A stretch of DNA of 52,794 nucleotides from Bacillota bacterium (GCA_023393235.1 JAEWMH010000165.1:1-52794), one strand, 5' to 3'. Counted from the first letter of the stretch, positions 1 through 8,914 are shown. Numbers and translations are program-made. Notes: generated by a model not told the origin, from the letters alone.

Positions 1-492
1 CACCAGCTTGTCCTCCAGATCAGGATGGCTCCGGTCCCCTCCGGTATCCTCCACCGCAATCACCAGGTCCGAACCCGTGACCACGTCCCACGCCTCCTCC
101 GCCCGGATCTGCTTCAGATAATGCTGATTCGGCAGCAGCGGATCATTGGGTGTACGGGCCGCCTTTACCTTCTGATTGGGTGAAATGGATTCTACCAGCG
201 GGCTCCCCTTCCAATGGGACAGCCATTCCTCTTCCCCCAGCTCGGGCTGCGGCAGGGCTACAGTGACGTGGGAGGCCGGATATTGCCGGACGATCCGGCT
301 CTCCGCCAGGAAAGCCTCCGGCGGCTCCTGGCGCCACTGAATGATCCACTCGGCGGGCATATCCGCGGATTTACCCGGCGGCTCCCCGTCGCTTCGGACA
401 GCGGAGCCGCCGGTAATACCGGCACATATGAGCAGCGCCAGCCCCAAGAGCATAATTATGTATCTATATCCAATGGATCGCTCCATCTTCAT
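1..492 (-). CDS. Subtilase (S8 family serine peptidase), N-terminal 164 residues; partial at window edge
   Basis: The frame opens at ATG 492 behind GGGAGGATCAGGAA and stays open to base 1, so the C-terminal part lies outside the window. Residues 10-30 form a hydrophobic signal peptide or anchor (YIIMLLGLALLICAGITG) after a basic start, so the protein is probably exported. Residues about 48-110 resemble a subtilisin propeptide. The segment NDPLLPNQHYLKQI..AW (117-135), followed by IAVEDTGGDRSHPDLEDKL (145-163), is the usual subtilase core start, with the catalytic Asp in the DTG motif (D149). The His and Ser of the triad are beyond the edge, so activity cannot be judged. It lies downstream of nuoN, behind a terminator, and is probably a separate unit. 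Confidence 0.85.
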   Translation of the reverse strand, partial: MKMERSIGYRYIIMLLGLALLICAGITGGSAVRSDGEPPGKSADMPAEWIIQWRQEPPEAFLAESRIVRQYPASHVTVALPQPELGEEEWLSHWKGSPLVESISPNQKVKAARTPNDPLLPNQHYLKQIRAEEAWDVVTGSDLVIAVEDTGGDRSHPDLEDKLV

Positions 493-717
493 TTCCTGAT
501 CCTCCCGGGTTCCGGCTTTCTTCCGCGCTGCATGATGCATGGCGGAACCCTCTCATAAAAAAACACTCCAAAGCCACATTATACATCACATCCGGTAGTT
601 GTGGGACGTATGGAGGAAATTTCTTATTGTGGAAGCGCATCCATTTTGCAGGCACAGATGATCGGACATTCCGGGTCTCCACAGCCACAATTAAGATCCT
701 CCGAAACCCCCAAAACG

Positions 718-755
718 GCAAAAACCGGTCCCCCTGTGGTAGGGGAAACCGGCTT
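718..755 (-). terminator. Intrinsic terminator of the nuo operon
   Basis: On the minus strand, 27 bases after the nuoN stop, GCCGGTTTCCCC pairs with GGGGGACCGGT around a short loop and is followed by TTTT. It separates nuoN from the subtilase gene. Confidence 0.8.
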
Positions 756-780
756 TCATGAGCCTGCAGCAGCAAACCTT

Positions 781-2307
781 TTACGCGGACCAGAAATCGG
801 TGGTAAAGGAGAAAATCTGACTGATTCCTTCCATCAGCAGATGGGGGAAGAAGCCCATCACCACTCCTGCTGCGGCACACAGCCAGAGGGTAATCACCAA
901 CGGTGCAGCCGGACGCAGGATAGTCTCCTCCTCGTCCCGGCGCATAAACATCTGTCTGACCAGTCCGAAATAATAATAGAAGGAAATGACACTGGTGAGG
1001 ATCATCACGGCTGCCAGCCAATATTGATGATTGGCTACGGCTCCGAACATAATGAAGATTTTGCCGAAAAACCCGCCTGTTACCGGAATCCCGGCCAGAG
1101 AGAGAATGATCAGAACCATCGCCGCCGCTGACCACGGCGCCCGGTAATACAGTCCGGCCAGTCCCTTCAGGGCGGTTCTGCCGCTGGACCGTTCCACCAG
1201 CATGATCATGGCGAAGGCGCCGATGTTCATGAACAGATAAGCAATCAGATAAAACAGCATCTCTTCGAAGGTGCTGTGATGCACCATGGAATAGCCTGTA
1301 GCGATAGGCACCAGCAGGTAACCTGCGTTGGCTATTCCGGAATAGGCCATCAGCCGCTTCAGATCCGCCTGCCGCAAAGCCGCGGTATTACCGATGATCA
1401 TGGCAGCGGCTGCCAGGCCGGAGACTGCCAGGAAGGCGTCATGGCCCAATGGCGTATCCGTGCTGCCGGCGAGGAGATCGTAGTACACGTAGATCAAAAC
1501 CCGGAACGTAACGGCAAACGCCGCCGCCTTGGACACCACCGCCAGAAAAGCGGTCACAGGCGTAGCCGCCCCCTGGTATGCATCCGGCGCCCAGGTATGG
1601 AACGGTGCTGCCGCCACCTTGAAGCCGAAGCCGGCCAGAAGCAGGAAGAAGGACAAGTACAGGATGGGGCCGAAGCTTTCGGCTGCAGCCGTCGAATCCA
1701 GCGCCGTACGGATCTCCAGCAGATTGGTGGTGCCGGTCATGCCATAGAGGAAGGACATGCCGTACAGGATCACCGCTGAGGAAATTCCGCCCTGGATCAG
1801 GTATTTAAACGCACCCTCGTTGGCCAGGTGATGCTTCTTGCGGATGCCGACCATGATGTAGGTGGTGATGCTCAAGGTTTCCAGACCGACGTACAAGGTG
1901 ATGAGGTCAGCCGAAGAAGCCATAATCATACCGCCCAGAACGGCGGGCAGGAACAGATAATAGAATTCACCCTCGTGCAGGATTTCCTCCCTGTCCACAC
2001 TGCCCAGGCTCATGAATACCACAAGTCCTGTGCCTGTCAGCAGCACCAGCTTGATCAGATTCGCAAAATCATCCAGCCGGTAGCTTTGATTCAACAGGGA
2101 GATCGGAGCGTCCGTACCCAGCCGCGGGATGACCAGGGCTGCGGAAACCGCCAGCGCCAGCACCGTGAGCCAGCCGAGAATGGTCCGTTTTTGCTTGGCA
2201 GGCATGAACAAATCCAAAACCGACAAGAGGATGGCGGAGATGACCAAGGCCAGCTCCGGGGCCATATATGCTAAATCCCCGACGCGAAGTCCACTTAATT
2301 GACCCAT
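781..2307 (-). CDS. nuoN: NADH-quinone oxidoreductase subunit N
   Basis: 508-residue antiporter-like membrane subunit of respiratory complex I, one of the three proton-channel subunits (with L and M) in the membrane arm. The protein is almost entirely hydrophobic helices. It carries the family signatures YVGLETLSITTYIMVG, with the conserved channel Glu, and KAAAFAVTFR, with the conserved Lys. ATG 2307 has GGAGG 8 bases upstream. It is the last gene of the nuo operon: it starts 4 bp after the nuoM stop and is followed by a terminator. Length is normal for the family. The operon's lack of nuoEFG is discussed under nuoA and in the findings. Confidence 0.95.
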   Translation of the reverse strand: MGQLSGLRVGDLAYMAPELALVISAILLSVLDLFMPAKQKRTILGWLTVLALAVSAALVIPRLGTDAPISLLNQSYRLDDFANLIKLVLLTGTGLVVFMSLGSVDREEILHEGEFYYLFLPAVLGGMIMASSADLITLYVGLETLSITTYIMVGIRKKHHLANEGAFKYLIQGGISSAVILYGMSFLYGMTGTTNLLEIRTALDSTAAAESFGPILYLSFFLLLAGFGFKVAAAPFHTWAPDAYQGAATPVTAFLAVVSKAAAFAVTFRVLIYVYYDLLAGSTDTPLGHDAFLAVSGLAAAAMIIGNTAALRQADLKRLMAYSGIANAGYLLVPIATGYSMVHHSTFEEMLFYLIAYLFMNIGAFAMIMLVERSSGRTALKGLAGLYYRAPWSAAAMVLIILSLAGIPVTGGFFGKIFIMFGAVANHQYWLAAVMILTSVISFYYYFGLVRQMFMRRDEEETILRPAAPLVITLWLCAAAGVVMGFFPHLLMEGISQIFSFTTDFWSA

Positions 2308-2311
2308 TGAT

Positions 2312-3979
2312 CTAACCTCCGATCTTTGCCGTGATGGTTTGAATGAAGGAATCGAAATCGGCGACCGTTTGGTACATGGTCTGGGTCAGGATTCCCGGAT
2401 ATACCCCCAGCAGGACGATAAACGCCGCCAGGATAATCATGGGGATGGCCTCCACCAGCCGGGCATCCTTCAGGCCGCTGTAGACCGGGCGCACCGGACC
2501 GTAGCTGATACCGAGCACTCCGCGGAGCACATATACCGCTGCCAGAATAATTCCCAAGGCCCCTACTATTGCGGCAGCCGGCAAGGAATCGAACAATCCC
2601 AGGAAGGCCATCAGCTCGCCGGGGAAGCCGGAAAAGGCCGGAAGCCCCAGGGAGGCCATACCGGCTACCATCAGGATGCCGCAGATAAACGGCAGAGATT
2701 TGGCCAGTCCTCCCAGCTCCCGCAGATCGGTGGTTTCCGTCCGCTCATACAGGCTGCCCACTAACAGGAATAGGAGCGCTGAGATCAGCCCGTGAGACAC
2801 CATTTGGAACAGAGCCCCCTCCAATCCCGTCAGATTAAAGGCGGCGATCCCCAGGATCACTACACCCATGTGGCTGATACTGGAGTAAGCCAGCAGAAGC
2901 TTGAAATCATCCTGCCGGAGAGCCAGCACCGCTCCATACAGAATATTGATCACGCCCAGCACAGCCAGCGTCAGCGCCCAGGACTTCGCCTCCTGCGGGA
3001 ACAGCAGCACCCCGAAGCGGATCAGCCCGTACGCCCCCATTTTCAGCAGAATCCCCGAGTGGATCATCACAATGGAAGGCGGAGCCTCGGCATGCACCTT
3101 CAGCATCCAGGTGTGGAAAGGGAAAATGGGAAGCTTGATGCCGAATGCAATAAGGATCAACAGAAACATCACATGGCTGCCGCTGATCGTCCAGGACCAG
3201 CTGTCACTTAACCGGATGGTCCATTCCAAGGCTTCCTTTAGATTGAAGGGATTGCCCTCTGCAATCATATTCACATACGAATCGGCACCGGAGCCGAAGA
3301 GATTCTTCTGGATTTCCCCCAGGTGACCGGTGAAATAAAACTCGCTGCCGTTCTGGCCAAAACCTGCCGTCGCTACCAGAATCAGGAACGCGATGAGCAT
3401 AATGGCTGAACCGACACCGTTATACAGCAGGAAGCGGTTGGCCGCCTTCTCCCGGTGGATGAAGCCCCAGATGCCGATGAGGAAGAACATGGGCACGAGC
3501 GTGCTTTCGAAGAACAGGAAGAACAAGAACAGATCCTGGGCCATAAACACACCGAACATTCCCGTTTCCAACACGAGAAACAGGATATAGTAGAGCTTCC
3601 AGCGTTTTTTGATGAACTTGGAGGCCAATGCCGCCATCGCCGCAACCAGCGCGGTCAGGAATACCAACGGCAGAGACATGCCGTCCACCGCCACAATATA
3701 GTCGAAGCGGAGAGTCAGACTGCTCATCTGCTGCGTCAGGTCAGGCCCGATGGGGAGCGGCAGGTGGATCCAGCTATACTGCTCGGCGTACTGGTATCCG
3801 GCGCTGGAGGTATTGAAATCCACGTACAGCCAGGTGACCAGCGCAAGCGGAATCAGCGTGGCGATGATGGCCGTGAGCCTCAAGGCTTTACCGTTTTCCT
3901 TCGGGATAAACAAAAGCGCCAATACACCCAATAGCGGCGAGAAGGCTATCATGCTTAGAATCGGCAGATCATCCAACAT
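2312..3979 (-). CDS. nuoM: NADH-quinone oxidoreductase subunit M
   Basis: 555-residue proton-pumping antiporter-like subunit of complex I, with about 14 membrane helices. Family landmarks are FFFESTLVPMFFLIGIWG (conserved Glu in helix 5), IKLPIFPFHTWMLKVHAEAP (discontinuous helix 7 and the conserved Lys region) and LLAYSSISHMG. An in-frame ATG at 4000 exists, but ATG 3979 (MLDDLPILSM) is preferred because GGAGG lies 7 bases upstream and the extra residues would sit inside nuoL. The start overlaps the end of nuoL by 11 bp, which suggests translational coupling. Confidence 0.95.
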   Translation of the reverse strand: MLDDLPILSMIAFSPLLGVLALLFIPKENGKALRLTAIIATLIPLALVTWLYVDFNTSSAGYQYAEQYSWIHLPLPIGPDLTQQMSSLTLRFDYIVAVDGMSLPLVFLTALVAAMAALASKFIKKRWKLYYILFLVLETGMFGVFMAQDLFLFFLFFESTLVPMFFLIGIWGFIHREKAANRFLLYNGVGSAIMLIAFLILVATAGFGQNGSEFYFTGHLGEIQKNLFGSGADSYVNMIAEGNPFNLKEALEWTIRLSDSWSWTISGSHVMFLLILIAFGIKLPIFPFHTWMLKVHAEAPPSIVMIHSGILLKMGAYGLIRFGVLLFPQEAKSWALTLAVLGVINILYGAVLALRQDDFKLLLAYSSISHMGVVILGIAAFNLTGLEGALFQMVSHGLISALLFLLVGSLYERTETTDLRELGGLAKSLPFICGILMVAGMASLGLPAFSGFPGELMAFLGLFDSLPAAAIVGALGIILAAVYVLRGVLGISYGPVRPVYSGLKDARLVEAIPMIILAAFIVLLGVYPGILTQTMYQTVADFDSFIQTITAKIGG

Positions 3980-5852
3980 GGAAGAACCTCCTTCCTGCAA
4001 AAGCCAGGATTATCACCACAATGGACAAAAGGGTCACCAGACCGTAGGTTTGAACCTGGCCGTTCTGCACCCGGCGTCCCACATAACCGATGCCCCGTAC
4101 CCCGGCGGCAACAGCCCGGATCGCTCCGTCAATGATGAAATCATCCACCAGCTGCAGCAGCTGGGCCAGCTTATGCAAGGGAGTGACGATAATCAGCTGA
4201 TACAGCTCATCCACGTAATATTTGCGGTTGAGGACACGGGCCAAACCGGTTGGCTCCGCCTGGGACCGCTCCCCTGCGGAACGGTACATCCACCAGCCTA
4301 ATCCGAGACCGGCCAAAGCAACTGCCGTAGACAGAAGCATCACCGTCCATTCGAGGCTTTCCGTGCCCGCCTTGCCGTCAGTCAGCCAGTCGCCCAGCCA
4401 GGAGTTGGCCTCCGGCACAAACACAAACCCGGCTACCACCGCCAGCACCGCCAAAATAGCCAGCGGCACGGTCATGGCAGCGGAGGATTCGTGAGCATGG
4501 GCAGCCCCTTCACTCCGGCTTTTCCCCGTGAAGACCAGCATGAACAGTCTTGCCATATAGAAAGCGGTGAGGAAGGAACCCAGCAGCCCTACGGCAAACA
4601 CCAGCTTGTTCTCATGATAGGCTACCGCCAGAATGGCATCCTTGGACCAGAAGCCGGACAACGGAACGATACCGGACAAGGCCAACGCGCCAATCGCAAA
4701 GGTCCAGGCGGTCAGCTTCATGCGGCGTCCCACTCCGCCCATTTCGTGAATATTTTGGGTATGTACAGCATGGATTACACTGCCTGCTCCCAGGAACAGC
4801 AGGGCTTTGAAGAAGGCATGGGTAAACAGGTGAAAAATCCCGGCGGTATACGCCATCCAGGTGCCCAGTCCCATGGCCATCATCATATAACCCAGCTGGC
4901 TGACTGTGGAGTACGCCAGTATCCGCTTGATGTCATTCTGTGCAAGTCCGATGGTAGCGGCAAAAATCGCCGTAAAAGCGCCGACAATCAGCACCACCAG
5001 CAATGCCGTATCGGAAGCCAAGAAGATGTCGTAGGTTCGGGCTACCAGATAAACCCCTGCCGCAACCATGGTCGCCGCGTGAATCAGGGCGGAGATGGGG
5101 GTTGGCCCTTCCATGGCGTCAGGAAGCCAGACATGCAGCGGGAATTGACCGGACTTGCCTGCGGCACCGACAAAGATCAGAATGCCGATACAGGTGATAA
5201 TGCCGGGACTGATATCCGGTGTTCCCTGGAACGCATTGTGAATGGACGGGAAGTCCAGGCTATGGCCGGGCACATGCCAGAAGAGCATCAGCACCGCGAT
5301 AAACAGCCCCACATCTCCGATCCGTGTAACGATAAAAGCCTTTTTGGCCGCCGCCCTGGCCTCGGGCTTCTGGTACCAAAAGCCGATCAGCAGGAACGAA
5401 CATACCCCTACCAGCTCCCAAAAAACGTACAGCTGCAGGAGATTGGGCGAAATGACAAGGCTCAGCATGGAGAAGGTAAACAGCGACAGATAGCTGTAGA
5501 ATATGGTAATGCGCTCGTCCTTGGCCATGTAGCTGGTGGAATACAGGTGCACCAATACACTGACCACTGTCACCACCACAAGCATCAACGCATTCAGGTT
5601 GGTGACTTCAAAGCCAAAACGGACGGAGGCATCCCCGATTTTCAGCCATTCAAACTCATCCCACCGGTAATCCCGCACATCCCCTAAGCGTTCGAAGAGG
5701 ATAAGCAATGAGAGAATAAGAGACAGCAGCACCCCGAAGGTGCCGACGATCGTACCGGTGCTTTTCATCTGCTTGCCGAAGGCGATCAGAACGAGAAAGG
5801 CCAGCAGCGGAAATACGGGAACCAGCCACGCCAGATGTGAGAATTCCAACAC
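3969..5852 (-). CDS. nuoL: NADH-quinone oxidoreductase subunit L
   Basis: 627-residue distal antiporter-like subunit of complex I, carrying the long lateral helix at its C terminus. Visible landmarks are VFWELVGVCSFLLIGFWY (conserved Glu), AGKSGQFPLHVWLPDAMEGP (the most conserved NuoL motif), LIHAATMVAAGVYL and AYSTVSQLGYMMMAMG. The start is GTG 5852, with an AAGGGGGG ribosome binding site just upstream. The protein is hydrophobic to its end, where the last helix precedes a short basic tail (RRFFHVG). It lies between nuoK and nuoM, the usual order. Confidence 0.95.
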   Translation of the reverse strand: MLEFSHLAWLVPVFPLLAFLVLIAFGKQMKSTGTIVGTFGVLLSLILSLLILFERLGDVRDYRWDEFEWLKIGDASVRFGFEVTNLNALMLVVVTVVSVLVHLYSTSYMAKDERITIFYSYLSLFTFSMLSLVISPNLLQLYVFWELVGVCSFLLIGFWYQKPEARAAAKKAFIVTRIGDVGLFIAVLMLFWHVPGHSLDFPSIHNAFQGTPDISPGIITCIGILIFVGAAGKSGQFPLHVWLPDAMEGPTPISALIHAATMVAAGVYLVARTYDIFLASDTALLVVLIVGAFTAIFAATIGLAQNDIKRILAYSTVSQLGYMMMAMGLGTWMAYTAGIFHLFTHAFFKALLFLGAGSVIHAVHTQNIHEMGGVGRRMKLTAWTFAIGALALSGIVPLSGFWSKDAILAVAYHENKLVFAVGLLGSFLTAFYMARLFMLVFTGKSRSEGAAHAHESSAAMTVPLAILAVLAVVAGFVFVPEANSWLGDWLTDGKAGTESLEWTVMLLSTAVALAGLGLGWWMYRSAGERSQAEPTGLARVLNRKYYVDELYQLIIVTPLHKLAQLLQLVDDFIIDGAIRAVAAGVRGIGYVGRRVQNGQVQTYGLVTLLSIVVIILAFAGRRFFHVG

Positions 5853-5893
5853 GAACCCCCCTTAGATGCATCTCCTTACACGATTGGACAGAC

Positions 5894-6205
5894 TTATTTT
5901 TTGAGCATATCCATCTCATTCACATCCGTTGTACCTCTGTTCCGGTACAAAGCAATGAGCAGGGCCACCCCTATGGCGACCTCCGCTGCTGCAACGGTTA
6001 TCGTAAACAGCGAGAAGACCTGTCCGGTAATGGAGGGGTTAACCCCCAGCTTGGAGAACGCCACCAGATTTAGGTTCACGGCGTTTAACATGAGCTCCAC
6101 GGACAAGAGTACGATTATGGCGCTTTTTTTGGATAAAGCCCCGTATAAGCCGATGCAGAACAGAATGGCGGCCAGCATCAGATACGAGCTGATTTGGTCA
6201 TTCAT
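5894..6205 (-). CDS. nuoK: NADH-quinone oxidoreductase subunit K
   Basis: 103-residue, three-helix subunit of the complex I membrane arm, homologous to mitochondrial ND4L. The motif GLYGALSKKSAIIVLLSVEL carries a conserved membrane Glu; MLNAVNLNL follows. ATG 6205 (MNDQISSYL) is chosen over an upstream in-frame ATG because GGAGGAG lies 4 bases before it and the longer reading would overlap nuoJ. One base separates the nuoJ stop from this start, so the two are probably translationally coupled. Confidence 0.95.
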   Translation of the reverse strand: MNDQISSYLMLAAILFCIGLYGALSKKSAIIVLLSVELMLNAVNLNLVAFSKLGVNPSITGQVFSLFTITVAAAEVAIGVALLIALYRNRGTTDVNEMDMLKK

Positions 6206-6206
6206 G

Positions 6207-6746
6207 CTACTCCTCCTCCCGTTTGGCCAGCACAATGGCGCCGATGAATGCTACTGTGAGGAGCACGGACATCAGCTCGAAGGGAATCACATGGGCACTG
6301 AACAGCTGGATGCCGATGGCCTCCGTATTGTTTTCGCCTGGATCGAAAGCCGTTGGAGCAGGGAAGCTGGTATTCTGGATGGCATAAAACAGGATGCCGA
6401 AAAAAGCGACGATGCCGATGCCCAGGAGCCAGTTATGCAGCGGTCGCTTGAGCTCCGTTTCCTCGTTTTCATGTTTGGTCATCATGATGCCGAAGATCAT
6501 CAGAATAGAAATGGCGCCGGCATAAATCAGCACCTGCACAAACGCCACAAACTCCGCGTTCAACAGCACATACAGTCCCGCCAAACTAAGGAAGGTCACG
6601 GCCAGGGAAACCACCATATGGATCACGCGGGTCAGGCTCATAGCGAAGATCGCCCCGCCGATAGCGAGAAGGGCAAATACAAAAAACATCAGATTAGCAG
6701 GAGTCAAAAACAAATCCTTCAGGCCGTCCCAGATTGAACCGAGCAT
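6207..6746 (-). CDS. nuoJ: NADH-quinone oxidoreductase subunit J
   Basis: 179-residue, five-helix subunit of the complex I membrane arm (ND6 homolog). The conserved YAGAISILMIFGIMM segment, which contains the pi-bulge helix of NuoJ, is present. ATG 6746 has AGGAGG 8 bases upstream. It is the first gene after the 657-bp gap behind nuoI, so nuoJKLMN depends on readthrough from nuoI or on a promoter in that gap. A lone TATACT (minus strand, near 7284-7289) was the only promoter-like box seen there. Confidence 0.95.
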   Translation of the reverse strand: MLGSIWDGLKDLFLTPANLMFFVFALLAIGGAIFAMSLTRVIHMVVSLAVTFLSLAGLYVLLNAEFVAFVQVLIYAGAISILMIFGIMMTKHENEETELKRPLHNWLLGIGIVAFFGILFYAIQNTSFPAPTAFDPGENNTEAIGIQLFSAHVIPFELMSVLLTVAFIGAIVLAKREEE

Positions 6747-6762
6747 GCCGAGTACCTCCTAA

Positions 6763-6880
6763 GGGCTTTCCGTGAGGAAAGCCTACTTCGTGAGCATAGG
6801 CTAAGTTTTTGCGTGAGCAAAAACTAACTTCGTAAGCATCCGCCGGGCTTTCCGTGAGGAAAGCCTACTTCGTGAGCGGG
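6763..6880 (+). repeat. Three tandem units of a hairpin plus CTTCGT(A/G)AGC tail
   Basis: Each unit is a short hairpin followed by a nearly constant tail. Unit 1 has GGCTTTCC-GTGA-GGAAAGCC, then TACTTCGTGAGCAT. Unit 2 has AGTTTTTGC-GTGA-GCAAAAACT, then AACTTCGTAAGCAT. Unit 3 repeats the first hairpin, then TACTTCGTGAGC. The arms differ but stay complementary, and the GTGA loop is constant. Related units lie at 25737-25823 and 52667-52705. Confidence 0.85.
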
Positions 6881-6950
6881 CGTGTCATACAGGGTTTATT
6901 CCGAGGCGGCTGCCCCGTGGGAAGGGCTTCCGGTGGGGCGGGCCCAATTC

Positions 6951-7133
6951 TTACGGACTCAGAGGCCGTTATTTCGCGCTAAACCCCGCCTTGGAATTTC
7001 TAACGGACCACAGATCCGTTATTTCCCGATTTCGGACCAATTTGCGGCTCGATTGGGCTAAATAACGGCGCTCGTGTCCGTTAGAAATTCAAAACGGCCT
7101 CTTTTCGCCAAATAACGGCTCTCCCGTCCGTTA
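6951..7133. repeat. Four 21-nt palindromic units T(A/T)ACGG-N9-CCGTTA
   Basis: Units are at 6951-6971, 7001-7021, 7063-7083 and 7113-7133. The first two read in the plus direction and the last two are inverted. All are exactly 21 nt, and in the forward sense each is followed by TTT. Two more units are at 22150-22170 and 22200-22220. Confidence 0.88.
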
Positions 7134-7403
7134 GTTCTCGGGGCTCTATCACACACAACCCATGTCCCCTCCGGGTTCACACTTCACTCAGCAGCGCAGC
7201 AGCGCCCTACATAACTATCTTGCCGCAGCCGGCGGCATAAGCCAAACCGCTCATCAACGCACAAGCCCATGATTACATCCAGTATACCCCATATTTTACC
7301 AATGTGCACTTTGAATGTATGAACCTTTGGAAAAACGAAACAATTGCTCTGCCTGCCCCTCTATCCGGCAAAGCAACGCACCATAGACCTATCAACCGGA
7401 CCC

Positions 7404-7859
7404 TTACTCCTTCGCCGCCCCGGCCTTGCCCTTAGGCAGCTGCGAAATATTGTCCTGACGGACCAGCTTGTTATTGTTGTCCAGCCAATCCCGGTCCTTG
7501 AACAGATCGTCCCGGCTGTACGCCGCCAGCTCGAAGTTGTTGGTCATCACAATTGCCTCCGTAGGACAAACCTCCGTGCACAGATCGCAGAGAATGCAGA
7601 TTTCGAAGTTGATGTCGTAGGTATCGATGACCTTGCCTTTTTTCTCCGGATCTGGATTGGGCTTGCCTGTCAGGGTGATACATTCCGTGGGGCAGATCCG
7701 GGCGCATTGATTACAGACAATGCATTTCTCCGGATCGAAGTGCTGGATTCCCCGGAAGCGGTCCGGCATCTTAAGCGGTACATCCGGGTAGGCGTATGTG
7801 ACCTTCTTTTTCAGCATCTGTTTGAAGGTGAAGCCCATTCCCTTGACAATTCCCTTCAT
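7404..7859 (-). CDS. nuoI: NADH-quinone oxidoreductase subunit I (8Fe ferredoxin-like)
   Basis: 151-residue peripheral subunit carrying iron-sulfur clusters N6a and N6b, which pass electrons towards NuoB. Two 4Fe-4S motifs are visible: CIVCNQCARICP (C46, C49, C52, C56) and CILCDLCTEVCP (C88, C91, C94, C98). ATG 7859 (MKGIVKGMGF) has AGGAGG 7 bases upstream and lies 47 bp after the nuoH stop. A longer in-frame reading would run into nuoH and is rejected. The charged C-terminal tail (PKGKAGAAKE) is unremarkable. Confidence 0.95.
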   Translation of the reverse strand: MKGIVKGMGFTFKQMLKKKVTYAYPDVPLKMPDRFRGIQHFDPEKCIVCNQCARICPTECITLTGKPNPDPEKKGKVIDTYDINFEICILCDLCTEVCPTEAIVMTNNFELAAYSRDDLFKDRDWLDNNNKLVRQDNISQLPKGKAGAAKE

Positions 7860-7906
7860 GCGAACGCCTCCTTTCGCTTTACGAATGACCGGCCGGGACC
7901 GGTGTT

Positions 7907-8914
7907 TTATCTGAATAGCTCCATCACCAGCGCCGTAATGAAAATATTGGCCAACGCCAAAGGCAGCAGCACCTTCCAGCCGAAGCTCATCAGCTGATCC
8001 ACCCGGACACGGGGCATGGTAGCCCGCAGCCAGAACAAGAGGAATACTACCGACGCGAATTTCAGCAGGAACCAGACGATGCCCGGGATAAATTCCAGGA
8101 ACGGGAAGGGCGCGTACCAACCGCCTAAGAACATGGCCGTGGTCAGTGCCGCAATGGCGAACATATACACATACTCCGCCAGCATAAAGAACGCAAACCG
8201 GAAGCCGCTGTATTCCACGTGATACCCGGCAACCAGCTCCGACTCCGCCTCCGGCAGGTCGAAGGGGGTCCGGTTCAGCTCAGAAACAGCCGCTATAAGG
8301 AACACGCCGAAGGCCACAATCTGCGGCAGGAAGTTCCAGTTCCAGAAGCCGGAGCCCTGATGCAGCACGATGTCCCGGATGTTCATTGTACCGCTCATCA
8401 TAATAATGCCTGTCATAGACATCACCAAGGGGATTTCGTAGCTGATCATCTGAGCCGCGGAACGCATGCCGCCCAAGAGTGCGTATTTATTGTTAGAGGC
8501 CCAGCCTCCCAGCACAATGCCGATGGTGGATATGCTGGAGAGTGCCGCATAATACAGCACCCCTACATTGAGACTGGAGAAATATCCCCAGCTGGTGTAG
8601 GGAATCGCCGCCAACACGGCGAAGGAGGGCACAAACACAATCGCCGGCGCTAGAATAAACAGATGGCGGTCCGCCTTGGCCGGGATGGTATCCTCTTTAA
8701 TGAGGAGCTTCAGCACGTCTGCCACCGTCTGGAGAAGCCCCATCGGCCCCGTCCGGGTTGGCCCGTGCCGCAACTGCATCCAGCCGATGACCTTGCGTTC
8801 GAAGAAGATGGCATAGGTTACGAAGCCCAAAACCAGAAGCAGCATGGTAACCGCCACCAAGAGAAACAGGCTGAAGCTGCCCAGCGTCAGCTCTCGGGTC
8901 AATAAATCCGTCAT
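7907..8914 (-). CDS. nuoH: NADH-quinone oxidoreductase subunit H
   Basis: 335-residue membrane subunit (ND1 homolog) that forms the quinone-chamber interface between the arms. Landmarks are ERKVIGWMQLRHGPTRTGP, LLKLLIKED and the loop ELNRTPFDLPEAESELVAGY, rich in the conserved acidic residues near the quinone site. ATG 8914 overlaps the nuoD stop as TGATG, with GAGAGGTGG upstream. The usual eight membrane helices can be drawn. Length is normal. Confidence 0.95.
   Translation of the reverse strand: MTDLLTRELTLGSFSLFLLVAVTMLLLVLGFVTYAIFFERKVIGWMQLRHGPTRTGPMGLLQTVADVLKLLIKEDTIPAKADRHLFILAPAIVFVPSFAVLAAIPYTSWGYFSSLNVGVLYYAALSSISTIGIVLGGWASNNKYALLGGMRSAAQMISYEIPLVMSMTGIIMMSGTMNIRDIVLHQGSGFWNWNFLPQIVAFGVFLIAAVSELNRTPFDLPEAESELVAGYHVEYSGFRFAFFMLAEYVYMFAIAALTTAMFLGGWYAPFPFLEFIPGIVWFLLKFASVVFLLFWLRATMPRVRVDQLMSFGWKVLLPLALANIFITALVMELFR

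Larger units (their letters stand above)
6747..7403. other. 657-bp noncoding gap inside the nuo operon, filled with two repeat families
   Basis: No plausible gene is seen on either strand. The part next to nuoJ holds three hairpin-plus-tail repeats (6763-6880), and the middle holds four 21-nt palindromic units (6951-7133). The part next to nuoI (about 7140-7400) shows no obvious repeat or gene. Confidence 0.8.

Noticed and set aside
4491..5687. 398-codon open frame on the plus strand
   Set aside because: Antisense to nuoL, with shadow-type composition and no family motifs.
6763..7133. CRISPR array
   Set aside because: The repeats are palindromic units in mixed orientation with irregular gaps, not direct repeats with equal spacers, and no cas genes are present.
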